From assembly GCF_901933205.1 (NCBI RefSeq), contig NC_044600.1, forward strand, positions 6,114,501-6,178,500: DNA of 64,000 nt, in the 5' to 3' direction. Below the pieces are notes generated by a model, which ran no database searches, was not told where the DNA came from, and saw nothing but the letters and a program-made list of their open reading frames with translations. A program made the translations under genes and the position numbers. Positions 53,345-64,000 of this stretch are shown in pieces (the stretch's first letter is position 1; the number at the start of each line of letters is the position of its first letter). The stretch comes from Camarhynchus parvulus. Taxonomy: Eukaryota; Chordata; Aves; Passeriformes; Thraupidae.

Positions 53345-56204
53345 CCAATAAAATCCTGTTTTCCTTAACAGAAAACTCTTTGCTAATGAAAGGGTCTTGA
53401 CAAAGAGTGGAAGGGGTAAGTCACTCTCTGTGTGTGGTGTGCATGGGGGCTGTTATTTGGGATATTAATTCCCTCATCCCTGCCTGCAGCTCATTTTGCA
53501 GGGGCACCAGCCAGAGCTTCTTTGAGTCCTCCTGCACAGGCACAGGAACAGCGAGCAGAGACACCCCCACATCCAGGTGGGACCATGTGCCCCCACACTC
53601 ACACCCCCACTGCGCTGGGCTCACAAGGAACCTTCTCACTTTGATGAACAGTTCAAAACCCACACAGCTCTCCCAGGGTCTGAGCCCAGCCCCTGTGTGA
53701 GCACATGGCTGATTTGAGGCCAGAGAGCTGCTGCTCTGCAAGCAGGGCTTTGTCAGAGCAGCTTCCCCTCAGAGGTGTCTGGAGTGGAGGCCAGCAGCTG
53801 CCAGACACTGCACAGACACTGTCACAAGCTCAGGAAAGAGCTGGATATGTTTGACAAGGTGAGGAAGACTCAGGCAGCACCCTCCCCTGTGCTGTACATC
53901 CCCTGGCTTTTAAGAAATGCCATCCTGGAATGGCTCATTATCTCTGTCCCCTTCCAAGACCTAATTAAGTTAAAGCATGATTGGTTTGCTGGGATGATTC
54001 ACACACCGAAGGAAGGGAGGAATGAAGACAGGACTTTAAAAGTATCGGTACAATATACATTTACTTCAAAACTCTGTCCTTTGTGCAGCTCTGACCCAAG
54101 GAAGAGATGTGACCAAGGCTAAAGTTGCCCGAGCCAGCAAGGGACAGTCGTGCAGAGGCTGATGGCAGCTGTAGCATCCTGCTGAGCTCTGCCTGGGGAC
54201 AAGTCACCATCAGGGCCCTGATTCAGGGACCTCACTGTGTGGCAAATATCTGTGTGTAGCTGTTGAGGGATATGTCAGCTCAGAAAGCCCCTGAGCTGGG
54301 GAGCTCTGGTGAAAGCTCCATCCCTCCCTCAGCTGGAAGGATCCCTCATGGATCCCAGGAAGGATCCCTCAGGATCCATGTGTTTGCCCACTTTCTGGGT
54401 TTGGGAGGAATGGTTCAGCCACCAGCAGCAGCACTGGTGACAGGTACCTTCCTGTGTCAGCCCCTGGGTGCCCCAGCTAGGGGTGCAGCTCTGCCACCCA
54501 GCCCAGGGCAGCCAGTACTCAGGAGCAGCTCACCAGAGGATGGAGGGTGCTGAGGCTCTGCCAGATTCCTGAGCAGCAGAACATGGTGAGGGGCACTGGG
54601 GGCAGGAGCCTCTGCAAAGCTGAGCTGCAGCAGGTGCTGCAGGGTCCCAGCAGGCTGCCAAAGTCCATCAGTCTGGGTTTGCAAATGCGTGGAAGCAGGA
54701 GCACAAACAGCCGGGAAAGGAGGGGCAGTTCTGACAGACACTTGTGCTGAAGCATTTAAAACTTAATTTTCAGCTCATTCAGTTAAAAGAGGTTGTGAAA
54801 TTACAGCAATAAAATCTGAAGAGCATAATCCAATTGGCACTTTCCTGGGAGGTCTAAAGAGCTCAAACACAAAAGCAGTGATTATCTTGCTCTTAAATTA
54901 TAAGTTAAACTACTTTACCACCAAGGGAACCAAAGAACCCCAGTAGGGCATCCTTCTTGAAAGGGACTCCAGGGGCAATCCTGGTTATTTTACATCCAAA
55001 TTCCCTTCCAAGCAGCCTGAAATAAAAGGATTAATACATACTGGAGAAATGTGATTTACTGGAGCACGCAGACACATACGTGTCAGAGAAATGACCCCCT
55101 TGCTGGAAAGAGGCACCATGGAAAAGAGGACCTCTCCCTTTGGATCCCTAGGAGGGTTTCCACTGGTTTCCCCTGCAAAAGCTCTTGATGTGGGTGGGAG
55201 AGTGGGCACAGGGCAGCCTTGAGGATGGACAGAGAGTGACTGGGTGCCTCTCTGCCTGCACGGGACACACGGATGGCTATGGGACAACTGCAGGGAACTG
55301 CAACAAAGAGGAATGGCTGGACAGGTTTAGAATGAAAGGGGCATTTCTCACTGCTGTGCAAAACTGGAGAGTGCTGGGATTGCTCAGGCAGCTCCCCGTG
55401 CAGCCCCAGGCTGCCCCTCTGCCCCTGGCGCAGCCAGACAGCACTGGGGTGACTCACCAAAGTCTGGTACTGGAGATAATTGGAGCCTCCGAAGCTCAGT
55501 GTCAGGAGCTAAACAAGAGCACTGAGGAGTGAGCTCTGGCCCTAGGATCAAGCAGCACGAAGATTTCCAGGGCCACTTGGAGACTTAGATTTCTGTAACA
55601 ACTGCAGACAAGGCAGTAATTTTCCATTTCTTTACTTACTGGTGCAGAATTCTAAACAACCCAGGCAAGAAATGAACACACAAACCAGCCAGCCAGCATA
55701 TGGCTGCAGAACACTGCCAGCCAGCATCTCCGCTCCCAGCTGCAATTATCCAGCAAAACACATTACCTGTGCCAGCTCTGGCTGGTTTATCTGCAGAATT
55801 TTGATCAACTTAAATGGAAACAGGCCCACAGGGTGAAGTCAAGGCCCATCAATGTGCATTTCACTGCTGGGTAAAGTCAAGGCAGGTTTTTTCCACTTCA
55901 CAATAGTAATACACTATTTCTATCAAAAACTTTTGTACTAAATCCTCTGGAATTGTGACTGCAGAACAAGTCCAGAAATCAGCAGAACCAGAAAGGACGT
56001 ACCTGAAGGGATGTGTCTTCTTCTTACCACTTCCTTTGGTCTCCAGACACCAGCATCACTTGGCCCTTAGCCACCGGAACCCCTCCTGCAGCAAAGAGAC
56101 CAGGTGAGCAGCGATGGGTGGGCATCTGCAGGGAGCCAGCCCAGCTCAGGGGAAAAACATGTTATTTATTAAACCAGAAGATTAAGTTTTCACAAAAACA
56201 AACC

Positions 56205-56224
56205 ACAAACAAACAAACAAAAAA
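56205..56224. repeat. CAAA microsatellite
   Basis: Four units of CAAA inside a longer A-rich stretch. It explains a Lys/Thr/Asn-rich open frame. Confidence 0.8.
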
Positions 56225-56944
56225 CCACAAAAATAACTAACTCACTATCAGAGAGCTCAGCTAATAAAGCCTCCCAGGCTGTGACACTGGCAGTGAGGTC
56301 ACATCTCGGCCCCTCAGCTGGTGCTGGGCAGGAGCTGCTTGCTGCAGCCCAGACACTGCCCCTTGGGTTTGGGTTCTGCAGGGGCTGGGCCCCTCCCCAG
56401 CCATGGCAGGAAATATTCTCCTTGCCAAAATGAAGCTTGGCTATATTTTGAAATTCCTGGGCTTCTCCTGGATTCAGGGAGCTCTGCTCAGGGTTCAACA
56501 CCTGTCAGAACAGAGGAAGGATTGTTCCTCTGCTCCATAGCTAAGGTACCTCAGGTACCAGGAAAGGTTTCAGAAATGCTGATTTCTTGCTTCTGCTCAG
56601 CTTTTTTGCTCCAGGGACTGATCTAAATCACAGTCTTGCAGGGTTCCTCCCTTTCCAGGTGTAAGAGGAATAATTACAAAACCTCTTCTTGCTTTTGAGA
56701 AGTTCAGCAAGGATAGAAGGTCCAAACCCCTCCAGCTGCTGCTGGGGCAGGGACCACTGGGCCAGGGCTGGAAGGAGCAGGGATGGGGAGAGAATGCTTC
56801 CTGCCTGCCCTCCCCATCTCCAACACATCTCCAAATCCCTGAAATCCTGAAACTCTGACCATGAGGCTGCAGAGCCTTTGGTGGCACAGAGACCCACACA
56901 TGGCAGGGGCTCCTGCTGGGCCAAAGTGGTGAGAACAATGGAAA

Positions 56945-56965
56945 TGTTGCTGCTGCTGCTGCTGA
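56945..56965. repeat. CTG trinucleotide repeat
   Basis: Six CTG units, the longest CTG run in the window. It lies in no supported gene. Confidence 0.8.
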
Positions 56966-59900
56966 GGCTTTTCCCAGGAGGAAACAGAGAAGGATCTCAA
57001 AGCCTTTGTTTGGTTCAGTGCCATCCCCCTTGGTGCTGGGACCTCCATCAAGCCTGCCTGGATCCTCCCTGGATTTCTCTGGTTCACAATGGCTAATTAC
57101 ACTGGGTGATTGATTAATTTCTGTATTTGGGGCTTATCCAATCTGGGACTCAGGTCCTCTCATTTTTTCTTCCAGTTTCTTCCTGCCCTAGATGATAACT
57201 CATTCAGGAGCTTCACCTCAAAGAAGCCCCTTCTGTTAGATTTTCCCAACTGAGGCCCTTGAGTCCGTGGGCATCAGGTGGATGGATCTGCCAAATATTT
57301 TTTCCATTTTCTTAAGACTTTAGAGTGCCTGGGATTTAAATGCACTAATGTTCTGTGTTTTCTGTTTCCTTGACTAGTCTGGCAAGCGCAGAAGCTAAAC
57401 CTTTCTCAGAGGCACATGAATGGCTGCAAAGAAGGAGAACCAGGAGCCTGTCTTTGTTCACTTAAGAATTTGTGAACAAAAAACTGAAAGGAAATTCAGG
57501 AGACAGGCATTTCCTTTTTGTATAGATAATTCAATGCCCAGTGCTGGCCTCAAAGAGGCATTTTCCACTTTCTATTCAGCTCATTTGTGCTAATCAACAG
57601 GGATATAATCTAAGTGAAACTAGTAAGTGCAGGTCAGTGGCCCTGATGTGGTTTGCTGGGATGGAGGGACAGCTGGCTTAGACCAGCCTAAACTGACTTG
57701 TGGATCTGAACCCTAAAATACTCCTGTGAAGAAAACAACGTGTTGTCAGCACTGAAGACCTCATTTGAGAGCAGAGGTACTCCACAGGTCTTGGGCTGGC
57801 TCCTCATTTTGGCAGTCTAAGTCCTCCCACTCTGATTCAGGAGAAAATCCTGAATTCCTTGGGAAGAAGGAAAGAACAGAACTCAGTGTTGCAGTTGTGT
57901 GGCAGCTGTGAACGAAGATGAGCTGATGTGATTCTGCTTTGCTTGCAGCTCAGGTGACAATAAAATGACAGATTCCCCATGTAGCAGAAGCTCATTGATG
58001 TGCTAAAACTCAGCGTGGCTCTGGAGGCAGCTACAACCCCACAGCCCTGACCACCAGCCTGTGTTTTGTACTCCAGTCAACCAGCTCTGACACAGAGCAC
58101 TGGAATGCCCCAGTGCCTTTGCTGCTGTGACAAGGAGGGATCTTCAGCAGGGAGGTTCTTTGCCAGGCTGCTCAGTGGGCAATCTTCTCTCTTCCCTCCT
58201 TAGCATGTGATTGAGCTCAAACACACCAACAGCTTAAAGAAAGGCTTAAAACAGAAAACTCTGTTGTGTGTATGTGGGGAAACAAGAACAGCAAAATAAT
58301 AGTACCCTGTAACACAAACCATGCCCTAGGTCTGGGGGGTTCCAGCTGAGGGTTTTCCAGGAGCAGGGGCAGCTCGGGCTCCTGCAGCACAGCAAACAGG
58401 TACCACAGGCTCAGAGCATCCTCTCCCAGCTCAGGATTGTTCCAGGCTCACCTGCAATTGCAGCCATGGGCAGGTGCCTCAGCAGAGCCCTCACTAAGGC
58501 TCAGAGCCAGAGCAGCACTAATGGATATGACCAGAGTGAAGATCTCTTGAGCAACATGAACCCTGACTGAGCACGTGTCTGTTTGATGACAGTCTGCTTT
58601 TGCAGTTCTCCTTCAGGACTTCTGTTTCTCCTCCAGGATTGAATAATTCTTATTCAATGAGCACTTTATCAATATGCAGCTACATTCTGAAGATGAGCTG
58701 CCAGGACATGACAGACACTTTCTGCTGGACGATATTCAAATTTCTTACACAGGCATTTTGATTCAAATGAATCTAATTCTCTAATAAAAGCTTTGAATCA
58801 ACTGCTCTCATACTCGAAACACCAGAGTGGTCTGGAGATGAACAATGAATATTCAGAACTCCAAATCTAGACACAACAATGGTTTTTTCTCCATGTTTGC
58901 TCCCACCTCCTTTCTAGGGGTCAGTGCATTAAAGGAAAAGGTGTGAAGTGTAATTGTCCTCCTGGTGCCTCTCTCTGTGCTGTCCATCACCTGCTGGGGC
59001 TGCTGGGGGTCACCAGTCAAGCAGGTTCATGTTCCCCAGTAATGTGATGGCCTTCAGCAATCTGCTCCCTCCCTCAAAAGCTGCCTGCTACACCAGGAGA
59101 GCCCAACACGGGCTTTGATGCTGTTACTTGCTTTTGCTCCCCTGTTTATCAAACACTTTGAAATATGTGACACTCCTTCTGCAGGCACTCCAAACCATCC
59201 AAGCACTCCCTTTCCACAGGGCTCAGCAATTAACACCAATCTCTGGCAAAAACAACAAAAGAGGAACTAGAAGACAAGGGGCAGCTCTTCACAGGTTGGG
59301 AATGTGCCTTTAGAGTTGTCTCAAGAAAACTCTTCCTGGACACTCAGGCAGTTTATTCCTGGGTGAGGACAGAGATTTCCTAGAACTTCTTCAGATAGCT
59401 TGTAGGATTTGCTCCATTAAAATGCCAGGAAACAGCATCCCCACTCCTATGCCCTTTTGCACTGGGTTTCTTCCCCAGCCAGGAAAGATAGAGAAAACTT
59501 TTCTTGAGAAATTTATTAAGATGCAAAAGTTTGCAAGGATGGCCAGAAGGGACAGCTCCTGGTGCCCACCTCCTGAGCAGGGTGACACAGGGAGGGAGGA
59601 GGCACCTCTGGGGGTGGCTGTGCTGCTCCATCCCCTCTGCCCAGCACAGCCTCATTCTCTTTGTGATCTTTAACACCCCCGGGACTCCATGGGTTTGTTT
59701 TTCCATATCTGAGCACATGCTTGGCTTAATGCTCCCTCAGCATGAAAAACTGCACACAGACAGGGATGACCATGATCTCAGAAACAAAAAGTGAAGGTAA
59801 CTGCAGCTGAGCTAATCCTTCATCAAAATGCTGTTCAAAATGCAAAAGGATTGGAGGGCAAACCCTCAGGAGTTCTGAATTTTCAGGAGTTCTGAACTGG

Positions 59901-61961
59901 CATTTCCAAGCACCACAAAATAGTGTCTTTCCTGCATCTTTCCTGCAGATCATTTGGACTATGAGAGGCAAAATGGGCAGAATAATCAGATGCCATTGAA
60001 CCCTCACAGGAGTGCAGTGACACTCAGGGAAGGGAGAGTTGTGGAACAGCCTGACCAGCAGCACAGGAGAGAGAGATACAGAAGGATTCCCTGGAGGGAG
60101 AAATCACTTCACAACTCTGAAAAGCAGACAAGAATAGGCAATTATACTGCTATGGCAGCAAATCAGGCTTTTAGGTGCAAAGTGAAGCCTAAACTTCTCC
60201 TGAAATCCCTGAGTACTTCAAGATCTGGGAAATGGAACCTCAACCACATCCCTTTGAGGAGCAGAGCCCCTGTCCAGTGTAGGTATCAAGCTGGAGGAGG
60301 CCAGAAACACAGAGCAGACACAACCAGACCCCACTGTGCCCCCCAGCTCCCCACAGCCCAGAGAAATCAGCCTGGACACAGATTCACAGACCCCTGCACT
60401 CACAGAGCCAGAACTTTCTCAAACCTACTGGGCCTCAGCCCTTCACAAACCTGCTGGGCTTGGGTGCCAAAACCACCACTCCAAGGGCAATTCTGCAGGT
60501 TTATTAAATACCCAACAGCTCATGCACAAACCCCAGCACGACCAGTGCAGCCAGGAGCACACAAGGCTTTGCTGCCCCTCAGATATCATTTTCCAGTGGT
60601 ACAAATAAGACCCACTAAGCTCTCCAGGCTTCTTCATTTATGCCACTTCTGAAGTTGGAGCTTACTGAAGATGTGGATGAATCTCTAGTCTACACCATAT
60701 CATGCAGCACAAACCTGCTCACAGATTCTAAGGCAGTGAAGAATTATCTGACCCTCAGAAAATGCTGTACAGTCTGTCCTATCCTGATTTTCTTGCTCCT
60801 CCAGCAAATCACTCTGCAATTTCCTGCTGTACAGTGCTAAAATAGAAGGGAAATTGTTTCCTTATGAATCAGCACAACCAGCATTTTTTGCTTGTTTTAT
60901 CTGGCTGAGCAATTTTCTCTTAGAAGAGAGAAAATAGTGCCCATGATCCAGTGAAACGTCCATGGTCAAACACCTGTACATCCCAGGGAAAGTGAGTGAC
61001 TCTGGACATGGGAGGCTATATTTATTTTTTCACCTGCCATTGAGGGGAGCCTGTGGGCTCTGCTGGGGTGCACAGGCAGCATCTCCCTGGCCCCAGGGGA
61101 GTGAAGCAGAGATCACCACTGAGGCAGCACCGTGCCTGTTTGCCACCCACGCTGTTCTGCATGCATCCACTCTGGGAAGGGGGCCAGTGGGTGACACAGC
61201 CAGGATAGCCCAAGAGTTCATGCACTGCAGACACACCATCACTGCTCTGCTCCGTGTTTGGGAAGTTTGGAGTTGCTGTGGAGACACAGAACAGGATGTG
61301 ACATGACAACTCCTCTGCCTACGACCTTAAAAAAGATTTATTTTTATTAACAAGGAATGCACGCAGACAAATATTCCTCTGCTGCTGGCAGGCGTCTGTG
61401 TGGCTTGGCAGGAGTCACATCCCAGGGAGTGGGAGGGCAGGGGATGGACAGAGCTCAGCTGGGTCACAGCTCCCCCCTGATACAGGGCACAGACACTCTT
61501 GCTCCCTGTGCCAGCTGGAGGTCGGCGGAGCTGCCTTGGGAGGGAGCCCCAAGGGGACACTCCTGTGTGGGGCTGGCTGCCCTCCTGGTGTCAGAGCCAG
61601 GTTCTCCCCCGGCAGCAGCTTCCCCAAAAGAGTCCTCAGACAGAGCATGATGGAGGATCCCACGGACCCCTGCTCAGGACAAAGCTCTTCCTCTCATTCT
61701 CTGCACAGCAGCTCAGTGTTATAAAGCCTGAGATGGAGCATCCTCAGCACTGATGAAGGCCCACCTGCATCTGTCCCTTCAGAGCCAGGTTTGGAGTTCT
61801 GTGCCAGTCTCACACAGGGCACTTTGCCTCTGAAATTGAGTCTCTTGCAGTTGCAGCAATCCACAAGGAATCGTGACTTCCATAGGAGTGATGGGAAACT
61901 CCTCTTTCTGAGCAAACACGACTTGACACAAGCTTAAAGAGCTTTTAAAAACTGATCAAGA

Positions 61962-62000
61962 AGAAGCTGGAATTCATTACTGGAAGCTGGAATTAATTAC
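61962..62000. repeat. Tandem pair of 20-bp units
   Basis: GGAAGCTGGAATTAATTACT-like unit occurring twice with a few changes. Confidence 0.8.
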
Positions 62001-63510
62001 TGCTGATAATCACATTAACCAGAGAATGCACATTCTTTGCAGGGAGTGATGAGGAGTGCTGACAGGTAAAACAGTTAAGCTCAGGAACGTGGAATTACCC
62101 TTTTCTTCAGGAAAACCAGAGACAGAGAAGGAGAAACACATTCATCTGAAGCTCCCAATGCCCTTTAGTTTTCTCTCCCCCCTTCAGGACATCCCCAGTT
62201 TCTTCCCTCTCTCCAGAGCTGGCCATGCTGAACCATGCTGTCACTCTCACCTGGATCCCTGGGATCCCATCCAAATGAGCTCAGGCTCTCTGCAGTGCTA
62301 TTTGAAAGGTCAGGATCTGAGTCATGACTCCAGTATGGTGATATTTTTGGCACTGCTTTAATCATTTTCTCCTGTATGTCTCATGCACCGCCTGCCAGAA
62401 CCCCTTGTCCTCCCAATTATGGTGAAAATAGATAATTAGTAATAGCCTAATTCAGGAACTACTTGGAATTATTGACGAACAGATTCTAGTCCAACAATAT
62501 GAATTCTTCATTTATCTTTTCCACTTCAGTGTTGGCACAGGGATAAATGCTGGACCAGGCTTTCCAAAGGAGACGCTTGTCAGCTGCTGGGAATGTTTAT
62601 GTTAGAATCCTGACGTGTAATGCTAGCAAGCTGGTGCAAAAAGGGAGGTGAAGCCCATCACTGGGATCCCTGCTGCTCCCTTGGGGTCTTCTCTGGACCC
62701 CCAGTGACAGAACTCTTTTCTGTGCTCTGCAGAAAACCAGTACCCTGCTCCCTCCCCAAACCTTGTGCTCTCACCACACCAGCCACAGGCATTCCAGATC
62801 ACATGAACTCACAAATATTTCTGACATTAATTTGTGTTCCTCAGTCTAGACTCATCATGTCCAGCTATTTCATTCCTGAGATCCCAAAAATTTCAAAACT
62901 TCATTTCCTCTGCTGAAGTTTCATTCCACATAAATATTTGTTTTTAATCTCTCATATTATTTGACAAATATAAATTCATACCAGCCCTCCTGTGAAGCAG
63001 AGAAATTGGCATCATTAACCTCACTTTATAGAAAGGAAAGAGAAGAGAAATGATTTGCTGATGGCAAAGAGGGAAAACTGGTATTAATGTGGGAGTGAGA
63101 GCTCAAAGGCTCCATCTCTGAGCCACCCCTCTCCTCAGCAGAGCAGTGCCAGGCATCCTTTTTTGGGTGGCCAGCAGAGACGTGCATGGCTTCTTCATTT
63201 ATGCTTCACTCCCATCTGCTCTTCTGTTTCATTCCACACAACCTGCTCAATAAACACCAGGGTTGCCCAGGCACTAGAACAACAAGGGAAGCCACCCTGC
63301 TTTCCCTCCCTTGCCAGCCCTTCAGAGCCCCTGCTCTCAGAGCCCCTTTTCCTCAGCCTGAAGATGACACCAAGATCCTGCAGAGGGAGAAGACCCCTGG
63401 CCCTCACCTGGGGCTGGTCACTGGGCTTTGTCCTCACACTGCTGCCACTGCAGGGGCAGCTGGGGCAGATCTGACAGCCTGGGCACAAATATATTTATCA
63501 CAGGCACCAC

Positions 63511-63745
63511 GGGCACTGCCACACACCATGGACACACTGCTGTGTGCCATGGGCACTGCCACACACCATGGACACATTGCCGTGTGCCATGGGCACTCCT
63601 GCACACCCCCTGGGCATCACAGGGGCTCTGCCACACACCATGGACACACTGCTGTGTGCCATGGGCACTGCCACACACCATAGACACACTGCTGTGTGCC
63701 ATGGGCACTCCTGCACACCCCCTGGGCATCACAGGGGCTCTGCCA
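63511..63745. repeat. Higher-order tandem repeat (40-bp units in a 112-bp period)
   Basis: A 40-bp unit beginning GGGCACTGCCACACACCATGG occurs at 63511-63550, 63551-63590 and 63663-63702. A variant with an inserted 32-bp segment (GGGCACTCCTGCACACCCCC...) occurs at 63591-63662 and again, truncated, at 63703-63745. The higher-order period is 112 bp (63591 to 63703). Short frames in all phases cross it and mimic Cys/His-rich proteins. Confidence 0.92.
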
Positions 63746-64000
63746 GGTCTCTGGGAACACACTGGCACAAACCCTGCACATCTGACCAGGGTGAAACTCT
63801 AACCCTGCCCCTGACAGCATCCTGGCTGTGACAGGGGAGCAGACCTGGCTGTGCCCTGAAGGCAGGGCTTTCTCAGCTGCTTTTATTTTTACCAAGGGAC
63901 ACATCTGACCCACAGAGGGGTGATCTAGTCCCAGCTGTTGCATGGCTGAGCTGCAGCAAACGTGCCAACAGCACTTGACACTGGCACAAAACAGCCTTCC

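Larger units (their letters stand above)
50256..63510. other. Right flank, no supported gene
   Basis: There are many short open frames on both strands and none with a recognisable domain or consistent splice chain. In mammals HEPH lies beyond this locus, but I found no multicopper oxidase motif. Microsatellites occur at 53318-53344 (AAAC), 56205-56224 (CAAA) and 56945-56965 (CTG). A 20-bp tandem pair is at about 61962-62000. The stretch could be intergenic or a long intron. Confidence 0.5.

Noticed and set aside
52200..63000. HEPH exons expected from mammalian gene order
   Set aside because: I could not find multicopper oxidase motifs or consistent splice pairs. The gene may lie beyond the right edge.
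63186..63943. Overlapping Cys/His-rich frames of about 100-165 codons
   Set aside because: They arise from the 40-bp tandem repeat, with repeated blocks in every frame.

Overview
The window is vertebrate nuclear DNA, and almost certainly avian. It has spliced genes with GT/AG introns, and several 3'-end fragments of CR1-type LINEs, which are typical of birds and reptiles. There are compact introns of 0.3-1.5 kb in the receptor genes, CpG-island promoters, and a solo retroviral LTR. A passerine is my best guess, but that is only an inference from the repeat style. No bacterial-type gene organisation is present, and most long open frames are chance products of GC-rich or low-complexity DNA.

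Layout: 1-16.8 kb holds no gene that I can support. It contains a 699-bp solo LTR with a perfect 6-bp target duplication (7617-8315) and CR1 fragments. A 470-bp unbroken purine tract lies at 16813-17282. Then come a degenerate CCACTAA repeat, a small CpG island (18.41-18.74 kb) with a palindromic pair of C/EBP-ATF-like sites, a CR1 copy, and a strong CpG island (19.92-20.94 kb). That island probably contains the noncoding first exon of the gene that follows.

Gene 1 (+ strand, coding 25220-29435 in eight coding exons) is EDA2R/XEDAR, a TNF-receptor family member. My spliced model is exactly in frame at 492 codons. Its last exon encodes a death domain of the NGFR type, which human EDA2R is known to lack. 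One cassette exon is frame-neutral, and a readthrough stop would give a shorter receptor without the death domain.

From 33.4 to 43 kb I see no gene. There is a three-copy TTAGGG tract at 35425 and a probable second LTR near 40.2-40.6 kb (TATA box and AATAAA about 115 bp apart).

Gene 2 (- strand, coding 48782-43034 in four exons) is a GPR83-family rhodopsin-type receptor, 412 codons. It is probably the GPR83-like/GPR165 gene that I recall lying beside EDA2R on the mammalian X. About 1.2 kb upstream of its ATG is a CpG island (49.95-50.25 kb) bordered by a 700-bp minisatellite of 13/17-bp units. The 50.3-63.5 kb stretch has no supported gene. The right edge carries a higher-order tandem repeat (63511-63745).

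The two receptors converge (EDA2R +, GPR83-like -) with about 10-13 kb between them. Nothing in the sequence suggests that they work in one pathway; the neighbourhood is conserved synteny.
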